Shown here piece by piece: positions 40,086 to 50,114 of a stretch of DNA of 64,000 bases. Location of the stretch: NCBI RefSeq assembly GCF_019693445.1, contig NZ_JAHRBL010000003.1:1-64000 (forward strand), given 5' to 3'. The DNA comes from Deinococcus aquaedulcis (GTDB lineage Bacteria > Deinococcota > Deinococci > Deinococcales > Deinococcaceae). The position numbers and the translations under genes were made by a program. The notes below the pieces were generated by a model. The model did not search any database. It was not told the origin of the DNA and saw nothing but the letters and a program-made list of their open reading frames with translations. Position 1 is the first letter of the stretch, and every line of letters starts with the position of its first letter.

Positions 40086-40706
40086 CTCTTCACTGTAAGG
40101 GGGTGCCTCGGGGCGCGGAGGAGGCCAGCAAGACAGCACCCGACCTGCTCTGGTCAGCCAGGAGCGCGTCATCTGCGCCGCGCTTTCTTGGAAGTTCTAC
40201 GGGATGAAAAACACTTTCCTCTCCCCCAACCGTTTTCCATGTGCCCCTCTCCCCTGGTGGGAGAGGGAGGGAGGAGCGGAGCGACGGAAGGGTGAGGGGG
40301 CCACCGCGTGGCTCGGACGGGTATGCACTCCATGGGGAGGGCCATATGAGCAGCCGTCCGGGTTCCAAGCCTCCGGTGCCTCGCCCACCCCATTTCTAGC
40401 GCTCCAGAGCTGTCCCTCACGTGGTCCACCACTCTGCACATCACTGCGACCTAAAAAAATGACCGACGTTCCCGCACCCCAGCTAAGCCACTCGGCGCAC
40501 CCTTTTCCGGGCGGCGGGGCGTACCCTGGGGACAGCGCGCCCACCCCCAGGCCCTGTCCTGGCGACTTGCGGCGGCTTGACCCCTTCGCCCATTCAAAGG
40601 ACCCTGTTGCCCTTGCGTTGGTAATCCCTGAAAGCACGTGTTGAGAGCTGCCCTGCCCGCGCCGCTGTGCGGGCGTGCGGGGCCTGTTTCTTCAGGGAGA
40701 CAACCT
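40086..40706. other. Long spacer between the hydrolase and ABC-F genes
   Basis: About 620 bases with no supported gene. It holds a hairpin CCCTCTCCC/GGGAGAGGG (40245-40267) followed by GGGTGAGGGG, which is also present in reverse order near 60023-60069. The last 70 bases before the ABC-F start contain GC-rich complementary runs (CCGCGCCGCTGTGCGGGCGTGCGGGG) that could fold into a leader hairpin. Confidence 0.4.
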
Positions 40707-42362
40707 ATGCTGAAGGCCGCAGGGGTCGCGCGTTCCTACGCCGACCGCACCATCTTTGACAACCTTGATCTGGACGTGGGCCCCGGGGACCGCGTGGCGC
40801 TGATCGGCGCCAACGGCAGCGGGAAAAGTTCGCTGCTGCGGCTGCTGGCCGGCCTGGACGCCCCGGACGCGGGCACCGTGACCCGCACGGGCCGGGTGGC
40901 CCTGCTGGCCCAGCAGGCCGAACTGCAAGGCACGGTGCTGGACGCCGTGACCCCCGCCGAACTGCAGCGCACCCGCCTCGCCCTGGCCGCCGCGACCCTG
41001 GCCCTGGACAGCGGCACCGACGCGGCGCTGCAGACCTTTGCCGACGCCGAGGAACACTGGTGCGTGGCGGGCGGCTACGACTTCGAGGCGCGGGCCGAAG
41101 CGGTGCTCTCGGGGCTGGACCTGCGCGGCGACGCCCCCGCTGACCGGCTGTCGGGCGGGCAGACGCGGCGCGTGCTGCTGGCCCGGCTGCTGCTCTCGCC
41201 CGCCGACCTCTATCTGCTGGACGAACCCACCAACCATCTGGACAGCGCAGGGGCCATGTGGCTGGAAGGGTGGATCCGGGCCTCGCCCGCTGCCTTCGTG
41301 CTGGCCAGCCATGACCGCGCCTTTCTGGACGCGGTGGCCACGCGCACCGCCGAACTGGAACGTGGCGAGCTGCGCGAGTATCCCGGCGCCTACACGGAGG
41401 CCATGCGCCTGAAAGCCACCCTGCGCGAGGCCCAGGCGCGCGACTACGCGGCCTATCAGCGAAAGCGCGCCGCCCTGGACGAGGAGCGGCGCCGGCAGGC
41501 CAGCAAGGGCGCCGCCGAAGAGAACCGCCGCCGCGCCCGCGACAACGACAAGTTTCTGTCCAGCCACAAGGCCGGGCGTGCCCAGCAGATTCATTCGGCC
41601 CGTGCCCGCGCCATGCAAAAGCAGCTGGACCGCCTGGACGAGCAGGCCGTGCCCAAGCCCTACGCTGATGGCCGGGTGGTGCGTCTGAACCTGCCCCCAG
41701 CGGCCCCCGGCCCGGCCGAGGTGCTGCGCGCCCAGGGCCTGACCGTTGCGCGGGGCGGGCAGCCCGTGCTGAGCGGAGTGAACCTGCAGGTGCGCCGGGG
41801 TGACCGCGTGGCCCTCACAGGCCCCAACGGCGGCGGCAAAAGTACCCTGCTGCGCGCGCTGCTGGGCGAGCTGCCAGCCCAGGGCACCGTGCACTGGGGC
41901 GCGGGGCTCACCCGGTCCGTGACCATGCAGGGCGGCGAGGAGCTGCGCGGCCTGCATACGGTGGGGGACGCCCTGCTGGACGCCAACCCGCACCTCAGCC
42001 CCCACCAGCTGCACGAGGTGGCCGCCGCCCTTCAGGTGCCCGGTGGCCCTGCCTTTGCCCTGAACGCCCTCTCGGGCGGGCAGCGCACCCGCCTGAGTCT
42101 GGCCCGCCTGAGCGTGACCCGCGCCCAGGTACTAGTACTGGACGAACCCACCAACCACCTGGACGTGCAGGCCATTGAAGCCCTGGAGGGTTTGCTGCTG
42201 ACCTTTCCGGGCACAGTGCTGTTGGCCAGCCACGACCGCACACTGATTTCGCGGGTGGCCACCCGAGTCTGGCGCGTGGAGGGCAAACAGGTGAACGAGA
42301 TAGAGGCGAGCCCCGAGCACCCGCTAGAGCCGCCGGCCCTCAATGCTTCGCTGTTCTCCTGA
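40707..42362 (+). CDS. ABC-F family ATPase
   Basis: A 551-residue soluble protein with two ABC domains ([29 protein letters not shown]; then [28 protein letters not shown]) joined by a charged coiled-coil linker of about 90 residues ([20 protein letters not shown] onward), the P-site tRNA interaction motif of ABC-F factors. These act on ribosomes, as translation factors or antibiotic protectors. GGGAGA precedes ATG 40707. The long leader upstream could be an attenuator as in resistance ABC-Fs; not shown. Confidence 0.87.
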   Translation: MLKAAGVARSYADRTIFDNLDLDVGPGDRVALIGANGSGKSSLLRLLAGLDAPDAGTVTRTGRVALLAQQAELQGTVLDAVTPAELQRTRLALAAATLALDSGTDAALQTFADAEEHWCVAGGYDFEARAEAVLSGLDLRGDAPADRLSGGQTRRVLLARLLLSPADLYLLDEPTNHLDSAGAMWLEGWIRASPAAFVLASHDRAFLDAVATRTAELERGELREYPGAYTEAMRLKATLREAQARDYAAYQRKRAALDEERRRQASKGAAEENRRRARDNDKFLSSHKAGRAQQIHSARARAMQKQLDRLDEQAVPKPYADGRVVRLNLPPAAPGPAEVLRAQGLTVARGGQPVLSGVNLQVRRGDRVALTGPNGGGKSTLLRALLGELPAQGTVHWGAGLTRSVTMQGGEELRGLHTVGDALLDANPHLSPHQLHEVAAALQVPGGPAFALNALSGGQRTRLSLARLSVTRAQVLVLDEPTNHLDVQAIEALEGLLLTFPGTVLLASHDRTLISRVATRVWRVEGKQVNEIEASPEHPLEPPALNASLFS

Positions 42363-42431
42363 GAGTGGGGGCAGGTACCTGCCCTGATCCTGAAGCGGGA
42401 TTTGCGGTGGCGCACCAGGAGGGCGCCCACG

Positions 42432-42599
42432 GGACTTCAAGACTTCCGAGCCCTACCGTCACATGTGGCGTCCTGTCAGGGAATCGCGCGATCGCGGCGC
42501 AGGAAAGGCGACGGATACTCGGGCATCGGACCTGAATGGCGCTCAGGGCAGGGAACATGTCGTGCTTTCCCGGCTGTGACGGGCCTGGACGGCCGTCCA
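42432..42599 (+). repeat. Dispersed repeat, family R3, copy 2
   Basis: Matches the reverse complement of 26230-26397 in scattered blocks (ACTTCCGA, GACGGAT, GGGAACATG, GGCTGTGACGG, GGACGGCCGTCC). It is non-coding and is followed 4 bases later by the MITE copy at 42604, so the two elements abut. Confidence 0.5.
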
Positions 42600-42603
42600 G
42601 GCC

Positions 42604-42753
42604 ATAAGGCTTCCGGTTCATCAGTGGTGGCATCACTGGTAAACCCGACCAGAGGGGCTCGTAGAGCGGCGCAGCAGAGAAAGAACAACGGCGATGGAGA
42701 GGCGTGGACGCACCGAAGCGGAGGGTCTGCAACGGATGATCTGGAATCCATAT
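42604..42753 (+). mobile_element. MITE-like element, copy A
   Basis: A 150-base element whose start (ATAAGGCTTCCGGTTCATCA) and end are imperfect inverted repeats of about 20 bases. The interior (AGAGCGGCGCAGCAGAGAAAG...GGCGTGGACGCACCGAAGCG) is shared with 53574-53728 in the same orientation. No coding frame. It must be moved by a transposase coded elsewhere, if still mobile. Confidence 0.7.
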
Positions 42754-42778
42754 CACGTACCTTGCTCATCCACCAATG

Positions 42779-42805
42779 CAAAAGGGAGAGCGCGCGGCTC
42801 TCCCC
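42779..42805 (-). terminator. Terminator of the second nucleotidase gene
   Basis: On the minus strand GGGAGAGC/GCTCTCCC (42784-42804) is followed by TTTTGC. Confidence 0.7.
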
Positions 42806-42822
42806 TTCTGTTTGGCCCGGCT

Positions 42823-44511
42823 TCAGTTCAGGCGGGTGATGCGCTCGGCCGCGTCGGGCGAGACGGTGCCGGCGGTCAGGAAGGCCTGGAAGGCGTTGAT
42901 GTCCAGGTCGCCGCCCAGGCGGTTCGTGCCCTGGGCAAAGACGGTAAAGCCGTCGCCGCCGTCGGCCAGGAAGTTGTTCACGGTCACGCGGTAGCTGGCG
43001 GCCGGATCAATGGCCTGCCCGTTCAGACGGATGTTGCTGACCTTCTCGCCCTTGGGCTTGCTGTTGTCCCAGGTGTAGGTAAAGCCCTTGCTGACCTGCA
43101 GAATGCGGTTGCTGCCCGCCGAGGGGTTGTCGAACTGCTGCTCCAGCACGGCCTTGATCTGCGCGCCGGTCAGGGTGATCACGGTCAGGATGTTGCCGAA
43201 GGGCTGCACGGCAAAGGCGTCGCCGTAGGTGACCTGCTTGCTGGCGTTGGGCACGTTCACGGGTAGGTCGGCGCGGATGCCGCCGGGGTTCATGAAGGCG
43301 ATCACGGCGCCGCCCTTGTCCGCGCTGCTGGTGGCGGCCAGCTGGCTGTCGGCAATCACGCGGCCCAGGGGGCTTTCGCCGGCCGGGGTGGCCGCGCGGG
43401 TGATCTGTTCCACGCCCAGGGTGGCAATCACGGTCTTGGCAATCGGGTCGGTCAGGCCCCTGGCCTTGTTCACCAGCGCGGTCATGGCCGGGTCCTTGGC
43501 GGTGTTCGCGGCGTCCACCACCACGTTGCTGGCCTTAATGGCAAGCACGCGGTTGGTGCGCAGGTCCACGGTCATGTCCAGGCGCTGCAGCAGGTGGCCC
43601 AGGGCGTCACCCTGAATCACCACGCGGGGGGTGCCATTGGGGTCCGGCACGCGGCAGTTGTAGCCCCGGTGGGTGTGCCCGGTCATGATGGCGCTGATCG
43701 CCGGGTCCAGGCCCCTGGCGATGTCCACAATGGGCCCGGAGAGGGTCGTGCAGTCCACGATGTCAAAGGCGTCGCGGGCGGTGCCGCCCTGGTGCACCAG
43801 CGCCACGATGGCGTCGGCACCCATGCGCTTGATGGTCGGGATGGCGGCGTTGATGCTGGCCACCTCGTCGGCGAACTTCAGGCCCGCCACGCCGCTGGGG
43901 GTCACCACGGTGGGGGTGTCTTTCAGCACGGCGCCCACAAAGGCGATCTTGGCCGGGCCCACCTGCACGATCTTGTAGGCGGGCAGCACGGGTTTGCCGG
44001 TCCGTTCGTCCAACACGTTCGCGGCGATGTAGGTGAAGCCCGCACCCGCAAAGGTGTTGTTGAACTTGCAGGCCTTGGCGGCGTCGTTGCTGTTGCAGCC
44101 GCCCTTCTGGTAGCGCTGCAGCTCGGCAAAGCCGTAATCGAATTCGTGGTTGCCCACCACGTTCACCTGCATGCCCAGGCCGGTCAGGGCGTCAATGGTG
44201 GGCTCGTCGCGCAGCAGGCCGCTGATCAGGGGGCTGGCGCCCGTCATGTCGCCCACGCCCACGAACACGGTGTTGGGGTTGGCGCGGCGGGCGTTGGCCA
44301 GGATGGTGCCCATGGCCTCCACCCCGCCGGCCTGCACGGTCACCGTCTTGCTGCGGTCGGCGGGGTCCGGCACGCGGAACGAGGTGGGCAGGAGGTTGCC
44401 GTGAAAGTCGTTCACGCCGATCACGGTCACATCCACCTGCGAGGGGCCGAACACAGCGGCGCAGCTGCTCAGGCTCAGGGCGGCGCCGATCAGAAGAAGG
44501 TTGTGTTTCAT
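42823..44511 (-). CDS. 5'-nucleotidase lipoprotein, second copy
   Basis: A 562-residue paralogue of the protein at 3214-4992: lipobox LSSC, GVNDFHGN, GVGDMTG, GNHEFDYG, GHTHRGYN, MNPGGIRADLP and FAVQPFG. ATG 44511 has TAAAAT (complement of 44521-44526) 9 bases upstream, so it is used, not 44520. Like the first copy it carries the CN(D)AAKACKF-type cysteine pair. Exported; hydrolyses nucleotides or cyclic phosphates. Confidence 0.87.
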   Translation of the reverse strand: MKHNLLLIGAALSLSSCAAVFGPSQVDVTVIGVNDFHGNLLPTSFRVPDPADRSKTVTVQAGGVEAMGTILANARRANPNTVFVGVGDMTGASPLISGLLRDEPTIDALTGLGMQVNVVGNHEFDYGFAELQRYQKGGCNSNDAAKACKFNNTFAGAGFTYIAANVLDERTGKPVLPAYKIVQVGPAKIAFVGAVLKDTPTVVTPSGVAGLKFADEVASINAAIPTIKRMGADAIVALVHQGGTARDAFDIVDCTTLSGPIVDIARGLDPAISAIMTGHTHRGYNCRVPDPNGTPRVVIQGDALGHLLQRLDMTVDLRTNRVLAIKASNVVVDAANTAKDPAMTALVNKARGLTDPIAKTVIATLGVEQITRAATPAGESPLGRVIADSQLAATSSADKGGAVIAFMNPGGIRADLPVNVPNASKQVTYGDAFAVQPFGNILTVITLTGAQIKAVLEQQFDNPSAGSNRILQVSKGFTYTWDNSKPKGEKVSNIRLNGQAIDPAASYRVTVNNFLADGGDGFTVFAQGTNRLGGDLDINAFQAFLTAGTVSPDAAERITRLN

Positions 44512-44581
44512 GCGCCGCACATTTTAGCGGTCCCTCTGTCTGCCGCTGGTCAGTTGCCAGCCCCCGGACCCTCAGCGGATC

Positions 44582-45562
44582 TTAAGGCAGCAGGGTGACC
44601 CGGCCGCATACCCCTCCAGCCTCCACCTGCTGGTGGGCGCCAGACGCCTGGGCCAGCGGCAGCGCCAGGGGACTGTGCACCTGCACCTCACCCCGTGCCA
44701 GGGCCTCCAGGGCCGCCTGCGCGGTCTGCCGGGCCTGCCCGGGGCGGTGCTGGCGCAGGGTGCCGCCGGAATACCCGATCACCGACCGACCCTCGCGGTG
44801 CAGGGGCGCGGTGGGGATCAGGCCGGGGCGCCCGCCTGCGTGCCCGTAAGTCACCAGCCGGCCAAAACGGGCGAGGCAGCCCAGGCCGCGTTCGGCGGTC
44901 TCGCCGCCCACCGAATCCAGAATCACGTCGGCACCCCGGCCACCCGTCAGGTCCAGGGTCAGGGCCACGAAGTCCTGGGCGTGACGGTCCACCACGGCGT
45001 CCGCCCCCAGGCCACGAACGAACCCGGCGCGGGCCTCGCCGCCCACCACCGCCAGCACCCGCGCGCCCCGCGCCCGGGCCAGTTGCACAGCCAGGTGCCC
45101 CACTCCGCCCCCGGCCGCGTGAATCAGGACCGTTTCGCCGGCCTGCACGCCAGCAGCCTGCAGCACCCCGTACGCCGTGGACAGGGGCACCAGGGCGGCG
45201 GCCTGCCCAGGGGTGACCCCGGGCGGAAGGGGAAGGCAGAACGCGGCCGGCGCCAGCACATGCGTGGCGTAGCTGCCGCCAGCCGTGAAGCAGGCCACCC
45301 GCGTGCCCAGCACCAGCCCGTCAACCCCCTCACCCAGCGCGTCCACGGTGCCGGCGGCGTCCAGCCCCGGGACAAACGGCAGCGGGGCGCCGGGGCCGTA
45401 GCCGCCGCGCCGGGACAGCACATCGGCGTAGTTCACGCCCGTGGCCTCCACACGCACCCGCACCTGCCCGGGGCCCGGCTGGGGCAGCGCCCGGGCCTGC
45501 CAGCGCAGCACCTCGGGGCCTCCGTGTTCTGCCACGATGACGGCAAATGAAGCGGGGCTCAT
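44582..45562 (-). CDS. Quinone oxidoreductase-like MDR enzyme
   Basis: A 326-residue NADPH:quinone reductase-like protein of the medium-chain dehydrogenase family. [47 protein letters not shown] (dinucleotide loop) and [14 protein letters not shown] are typical; zinc ligands are absent. ATG 45562 is used; a TTG start at 45580 is possible. It lies behind the nitroreductase, separated by a terminator. Confidence 0.85.
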   Translation of the reverse strand: MSPASFAVIVAEHGGPEVLRWQARALPQPGPGQVRVRVEATGVNYADVLSRRGGYGPGAPLPFVPGLDAAGTVDALGEGVDGLVLGTRVACFTAGGSYATHVLAPAAFCLPLPPGVTPGQAAALVPLSTAYGVLQAAGVQAGETVLIHAAGGGVGHLAVQLARARGARVLAVVGGEARAGFVRGLGADAVVDRHAQDFVALTLDLTGGRGADVILDSVGGETAERGLGCLARFGRLVTYGHAGGRPGLIPTAPLHREGRSVIGYSGGTLRQHRPGQARQTAQAALEALARGEVQVHSPLALPLAQASGAHQQVEAGGVCGRVTLLP

Positions 45563-45579
45563 CCCTTCAGCAAACGGCA

Positions 45580-45612
45580 AAACCCGCCCCCGGGTGTGGG
45601 GACGGGCTGTTA
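45580..45612 (-). terminator. Terminator between nitroreductase and oxidoreductase
   Basis: Minus strand stem CCCGTCCCC/GGGGGCGGG followed by TTTTGCC. Confidence 0.65.
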
Positions 45613-45670
45613 CTGCCCGAGAGGCGCCCGCGCGCGCGGGCCCGGACCTCCCAGTGTGGGCCGGTGTGGG

Positions 45671-46291
<621 letters not shown>

Positions 46292-46297
46292 GGCAGG

Positions 46298-46326
46298 AGG
46301 TTATGCCCACTGCTTTGAAATGTCAA
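46298..46326 (-). promoter_or_regulatory. Promoter of the nitroreductase gene
   Basis: Minus strand TTGACA (complement of 46321-46326), 17-base spacer, TAACCT (complement of 46298-46303), 6 bases before ATG: a consensus -35 with a leaderless start. Confidence 0.7.
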
Positions 46327-46379
46327 GCGGTGTGTGTTCCGTCATGATTTGATCAGCAGCATCTGTGTACACTCTGACC

Positions 46380-46733
<354 letters not shown>

Positions 46734-46844
46734 GGGGGGGGCAGCCCTTTTTCGGCGCGCTGTCACCCCCGCCCGGGCCAGCGCGCCCTTTTCATGGGTT
46801 CAGGGTCAGCCGTCCTGCGCGGCTTGCCCGCACCCGGAGGTGCC

Positions 46845-47078
46845 ATGACCGGCGTTCTGCTGTTTCTCGTGCTGCCCACCGCCCTGATCGCGCTGGCCTT
46901 TCGCGTGAGGCCCCTGGTTCCCCCGGACGAGCAGCGCGGCGACCCCATGGGCCAGGGCCTGAGTGCCCAGGGCCTCTTTGGCGGACATGGTCTGGCGGCC
47001 GATGAACGCCCCGTGCCCGAAGACACCGAACCCGTGCGCTTTGACCTGAGCAGCGTGAGGCCCCGGGAAGGTCAGTAA
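46845..47078 (+). CDS. Small membrane protein
   Basis: A 77-residue protein with one hydrophobic N-terminal helix (MTGVLLFLVLPTALIALAF) and a polar, Gly-, Asp- and Pro-rich tail (DPMGQGLSAQGLFGGHGL). GGAGG lies 4 bases before ATG 46845. No family is recognised. Confidence 0.6.
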   Translation: MTGVLLFLVLPTALIALAFRVRPLVPPDEQRGDPMGQGLSAQGLFGGHGLAADERPVPEDTEPVRFDLSSVRPREGQ

Positions 47079-47131
47079 AGGTCAATAAATGCCCAAGCCA
47101 GCCCGGGGCGGGGCCGCGTAGGCTGAACGCC

Positions 47132-47686
47132 ATGAGCCTCAAGGACAAGTTCTCGGGCGAAGAATGGTTCACCGTGATGAACGGCCCTGGCCGGGCCGGC
47201 GCCGCCGTGGTGGCGGCCAGTCCCAGCGGTGTCACGGGGCTGGTGGCCGAAGCCCAGGCGCTGGGTCAGGCCGTGCGCCAGGGCCTCAGCGCCGCCGGGC
47301 GCACCCCACTGCTTGAAGCGATGGCCGCCGACCTGCTGGGCACGCCGCCGGACCCCGCCACCGCTCCCCGCCAGGAACGGGCGCGGAACATGGACGAGGC
47401 CCGCGAGCAGAGCCTGCAGGGCGTGCGGCAGGCCGCGTGGCTGGTGAGCGCCAAGACCAGCCCCGAAGACGCCGCCGCCTACCGGCAACTGCTGCTGAGC
47501 GTGGCCGAGCAGGTGGCCCTGGCCGCCAAGGAAGGCGGGTTTCTGGGCATTGGCGGTGAGCAGGTCAGCGAGCGCGAACGCGCGGTCATTGAGGAACTGC
47601 GCCGCCTGCTGGGGGGCAGCGAGGCGGCGCCGGCCCCCACCCCCCTGTCGGCCCCGGCCCCGGACGGCAGCGGCAACAGCAACTGA
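47132..47686 (+). CDS. Conserved-looking protein of unknown function
   Basis: A 184-residue Ala-rich helical protein, SLKDKFSGEEWFTVMNGPGRAGAAVV at the start, and EQVALAAKEGGFLGIGGEQVSERE in the second half, with a Pro/Ala/Ser tail. No signal or membrane helix beyond a weak one. TAGGCT (47119-47124) lies 7 bases before ATG. Function unknown. Confidence 0.65.
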   Translation: MSLKDKFSGEEWFTVMNGPGRAGAAVVAASPSGVTGLVAEAQALGQAVRQGLSAAGRTPLLEAMAADLLGTPPDPATAPRQERARNMDEAREQSLQGVRQAAWLVSAKTSPEDAAAYRQLLLSVAEQVALAAKEGGFLGIGGEQVSERERAVIEELRRLLGGSEAAPAPTPLSAPAPDGSGNSN

Positions 47687-47848
47687 GGCGGGGAGGCTGG
47701 TACCGCCCTGGGTGAACGCCTCCCGGCGGCGGTGGTGCGAATGAAGTGCTCTTCGACGCAAAAAGCGGTGTAGGCACGTTGAAAGGCAACCTGCAGGTAA
47801 ACCGGGGCGCCGCACTCAGGTCGGTGCTTCCCGCGCGCACCCTGGCCT

Positions 47849-48601
47849 CTACGGGCCTGCATCCTCCGGGGGCAGGTTGGGCGTCAGGGTCAGGCGCAGC
47901 AGGTAGGGGGTTTGCCCCGGGGCCTTGCGTCCACTGTACCGGCGCTGCAAGGCATGCAGTTCGCGCTGCAGGGCCTTGGCCTCGGCGGCCGACAGCTTGA
48001 GGGTGGTGGTGTTGTCCCAGATGGCCGGGCTGCCCTCGGCCAGCAACGGGTCCAGAAAAGCCTGTGGGGCCGGTCCCAGGTGGGCTTCGGCTGGGCATTC
48101 GGCTGGGCGGTAGGGCAGCAGGGCGTGGCTTTTCAGGCCGGTTTCGTCGCCGTAGGTGTACAGCCCGAACCAGCGGGGGTCCTCGGCCAGCTGGCTCCAG
48201 GCGTGGGTCAGGGCCTGCAGCACCGAGCGGCGCGCATTGTCCAGCGAGGCCTCGTACAGGGCCGCAATGGACTCAGCCGAGGTGGCGGCAAATGGCACGA
48301 AATAGCCCCGCGAGGTGGCGCGGTAATACCGGATGGCCCGCCCGGCGCGCGGCTCGGTGCGCGTGACTTCCAGAAGCCCCAGCCGCAGGAACTGCCGCAC
48401 CCGGTACAGCACCGCTGTCTTACTGACCCCCAGCTCCCGCGCCACGTCACCCACCCGCCGCTCGCGCCAGATAAACGGCTCGAAAAACTGCCGGGTGTAG
48501 GCGTCGGCCAGCACCCGCGCCGCCGCCGGGTCGTCCAGGCGCTGCCACAGCGAAGGCTGGGTCGGCGCCCCGGCGGGGCTGGGTGAATCTGGGCCTGTCA
48601 T
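47849..48601 (-). CDS. HTH transcriptional regulator (ArsR-like winged helix)
   Basis: A 250-residue protein. The N-terminal part holds a winged helix (RRVGDVARELGVSKTAVLYRVRQFLRLGLLEV), followed by a domain with YYRATSRGYFVPFAAT and a C-terminal helical region (SAAEAKALQRELHALQRRY). ATG 48601 is 30 bases from the divergent MFS transporter start, so it probably controls that gene. The very long frame upstream runs antisense to the transporter and was rejected. Confidence 0.75.
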   Translation of the reverse strand: MTGPDSPSPAGAPTQPSLWQRLDDPAAARVLADAYTRQFFEPFIWRERRVGDVARELGVSKTAVLYRVRQFLRLGLLEVTRTEPRAGRAIRYYRATSRGYFVPFAATSAESIAALYEASLDNARRSVLQALTHAWSQLAEDPRWFGLYTYGDETGLKSHALLPYRPAECPAEAHLGPAPQAFLDPLLAEGSPAIWDNTTTLKLSAAEAKALQRELHALQRRYSGRKAPGQTPYLLRLTLTPNLPPEDAGP

Positions 48602-48631
48602 GTTCACCAGCCTACGGCCCAGGCTGCCCCC

Positions 48632-49870
48632 ATGACACCTCGGGCGCACCTGCGGCACACCTCTTTTCGCTGGCTCTGGCTGGGACAGGCCGTTACAGTG
48701 CTGGGCGACCGGGCGCTGGGGGTGGCGCTGCCCTACGCGGTGTATCAGCAGACCGGCTCGCTGCGGGCCACGGCGCTGCTGGCGCTGGCCGGCTACTTGC
48801 CGGGTCTGCTGTTCGGTTCGCTGGCCGGGGTGCTGGCCGACCGCTGGGACGGGCGCCGGGTATTGGTGGTCACGCAACTGCTGCAGGGCGCCGTGATTCT
48901 GCTGCTCCTGGGCGCCGGCCCCGAGCGGCTCTGGCTGGCCACGGCGGTCATGTTCGCGGAACTGACCCTGAGCCTGCTGGCCCTGCCCGCCAGCGCCGCG
49001 CTGCTGCCCCGGCTGGTGGGCGAAACGCACCTGGCCCGGGCCACGGCTCGGCTGGCGGTGGCCACCACCACCGCGCGGCTGCTGGGGCCGGTGCTGGGCG
49101 GGGTGCTGGCCGCGCAGGCAGGCATGCCCGGCGTGGTCGTGCTGGACGCCGCCAGCTTCTTTCTCGCCGCCCTGCTGTTCAGCCGCCTGCCCCGCGCCCG
49201 GCAGGCTGCACAGGGGGCAGCGGCCCCGGAATCCCTGCTGGGCACCTGGCGGGCCATGGGCCGCGAATGGCGCGCCGGCCTGCAGGTGATCGCGCGCCGG
49301 CGCGTGATTGGCACGCTGTTCGTGACCCTGGGCCTGACCAGTCTGGGCGGCACCCTGGTGGACCCCTACTACATGGGATTCGTGCAGGGCGCCCTGCACG
49401 CCAGCGCCGCGCAGGTGGGACTGCTCAGCGCCGTGATTGGCGCCGGCACCCTGGCCGGCAGCCTGCTGTCCACCTGGGCCGCCGAACGGTTCGATCTGCG
49501 GCGGCTGGTGGCCCTGGGCACCCTGCTGGTGGGCGGCCTGATGCTGGCGATGTACCAGCAGACCCAGGTGCCCCCCGTGCTGGTGCTGGGCGCCCTGCTG
49601 GGCCTGCCCATGGTGGTGGCGAACGTGGCGGCCTCTACCCTGCTGCAACTGGCCACGCCCCCCGACTACCGGGGCCGGGTATACGGGGCCCTGGGGACCA
49701 CCACCGCGCTGGTGGGCGTGGCCGCCACCGGCAGCGCGGCCCTGATCGGCAGCCGGGTGGACGCCGTGCCCATGCTGACCGTGGCCGCGGCCCTGACCCT
49801 GCTGGCTGGGGTGGCCGCCCTGACCTTGCCGGCCCCCCAGCCCCGGCCGCAGGAGGTGGCCCAGGCCTGA
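48632..49870 (+). CDS. MFS efflux transporter
   Basis: A 412-residue protein with about 12 helices. Motif A is GVLADRWDGRR between helices 2 and 3; RWLWLGQAVTVLGD at the start is typical of the enterobactin-exporter/macrolide-efflux-like MFS group. It diverges from the HTH regulator. The substrate is unknown; no antibiotic specificity can be read. Confidence 0.82.
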   Translation: MTPRAHLRHTSFRWLWLGQAVTVLGDRALGVALPYAVYQQTGSLRATALLALAGYLPGLLFGSLAGVLADRWDGRRVLVVTQLLQGAVILLLLGAGPERLWLATAVMFAELTLSLLALPASAALLPRLVGETHLARATARLAVATTTARLLGPVLGGVLAAQAGMPGVVVLDAASFFLAALLFSRLPRARQAAQGAAAPESLLGTWRAMGREWRAGLQVIARRRVIGTLFVTLGLTSLGGTLVDPYYMGFVQGALHASAAQVGLLSAVIGAGTLAGSLLSTWAAERFDLRRLVALGTLLVGGLMLAMYQQTQVPPVLVLGALLGLPMVVANVAASTLLQLATPPDYRGRVYGALGTTTALVGVAATGSAALIGSRVDAVPMLTVAAALTLLAGVAALTLPAPQPRPQEVAQA

Positions 49871-49980
49871 CGGCGGACGCCAGGGGCTGGGGGCCTGTCC
49901 GGCCCTGCCGAGCACCGCCGCTGCCTGCCCGTGACCGCGCCGGGCCGCCCGCGCACCGGGCAGGGTATGCTGGCGCCCAG

Positions 49981-50062
49981 AGCGGAAGGCGACTGGCGCC
50001 CTGGACGTGGACCCAACCACGGGGAAGCCTTCCGGACCTTTTCTGATCGCGCGCCTGGGTCG
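49981..50062 (+). promoter_or_regulatory. ZTP (pfl) riboswitch before purH
   Basis: GCGACTGGCG (49989-49998), ACGTGGA, AACCACGGGGAAGCC and, after a linker, GCGCGCCTGGGTCGA match the conserved parts of the ZTP/ZMP-binding pfl RNA, including the CGCCTGGG-type 3' pseudoknot strand. GGAAGGC (49984-49990) pairs with GCCTTCC. ZMP is the substrate of PurH, whose gene starts 52 bases later, a well-known association. TATGCT (49966-49971) is a likely -10. The hairpin CGAGTTGC/GCAACTCG (50061-50092) just before the ribosome site may be the expression platform. Confidence 0.75.
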
Positions 50063-50114
50063 AGTTGCTGCTCTGTCTGGGGCGGCAACTCGTGGTTTCC
50101 CCTGGAGGACCAAC

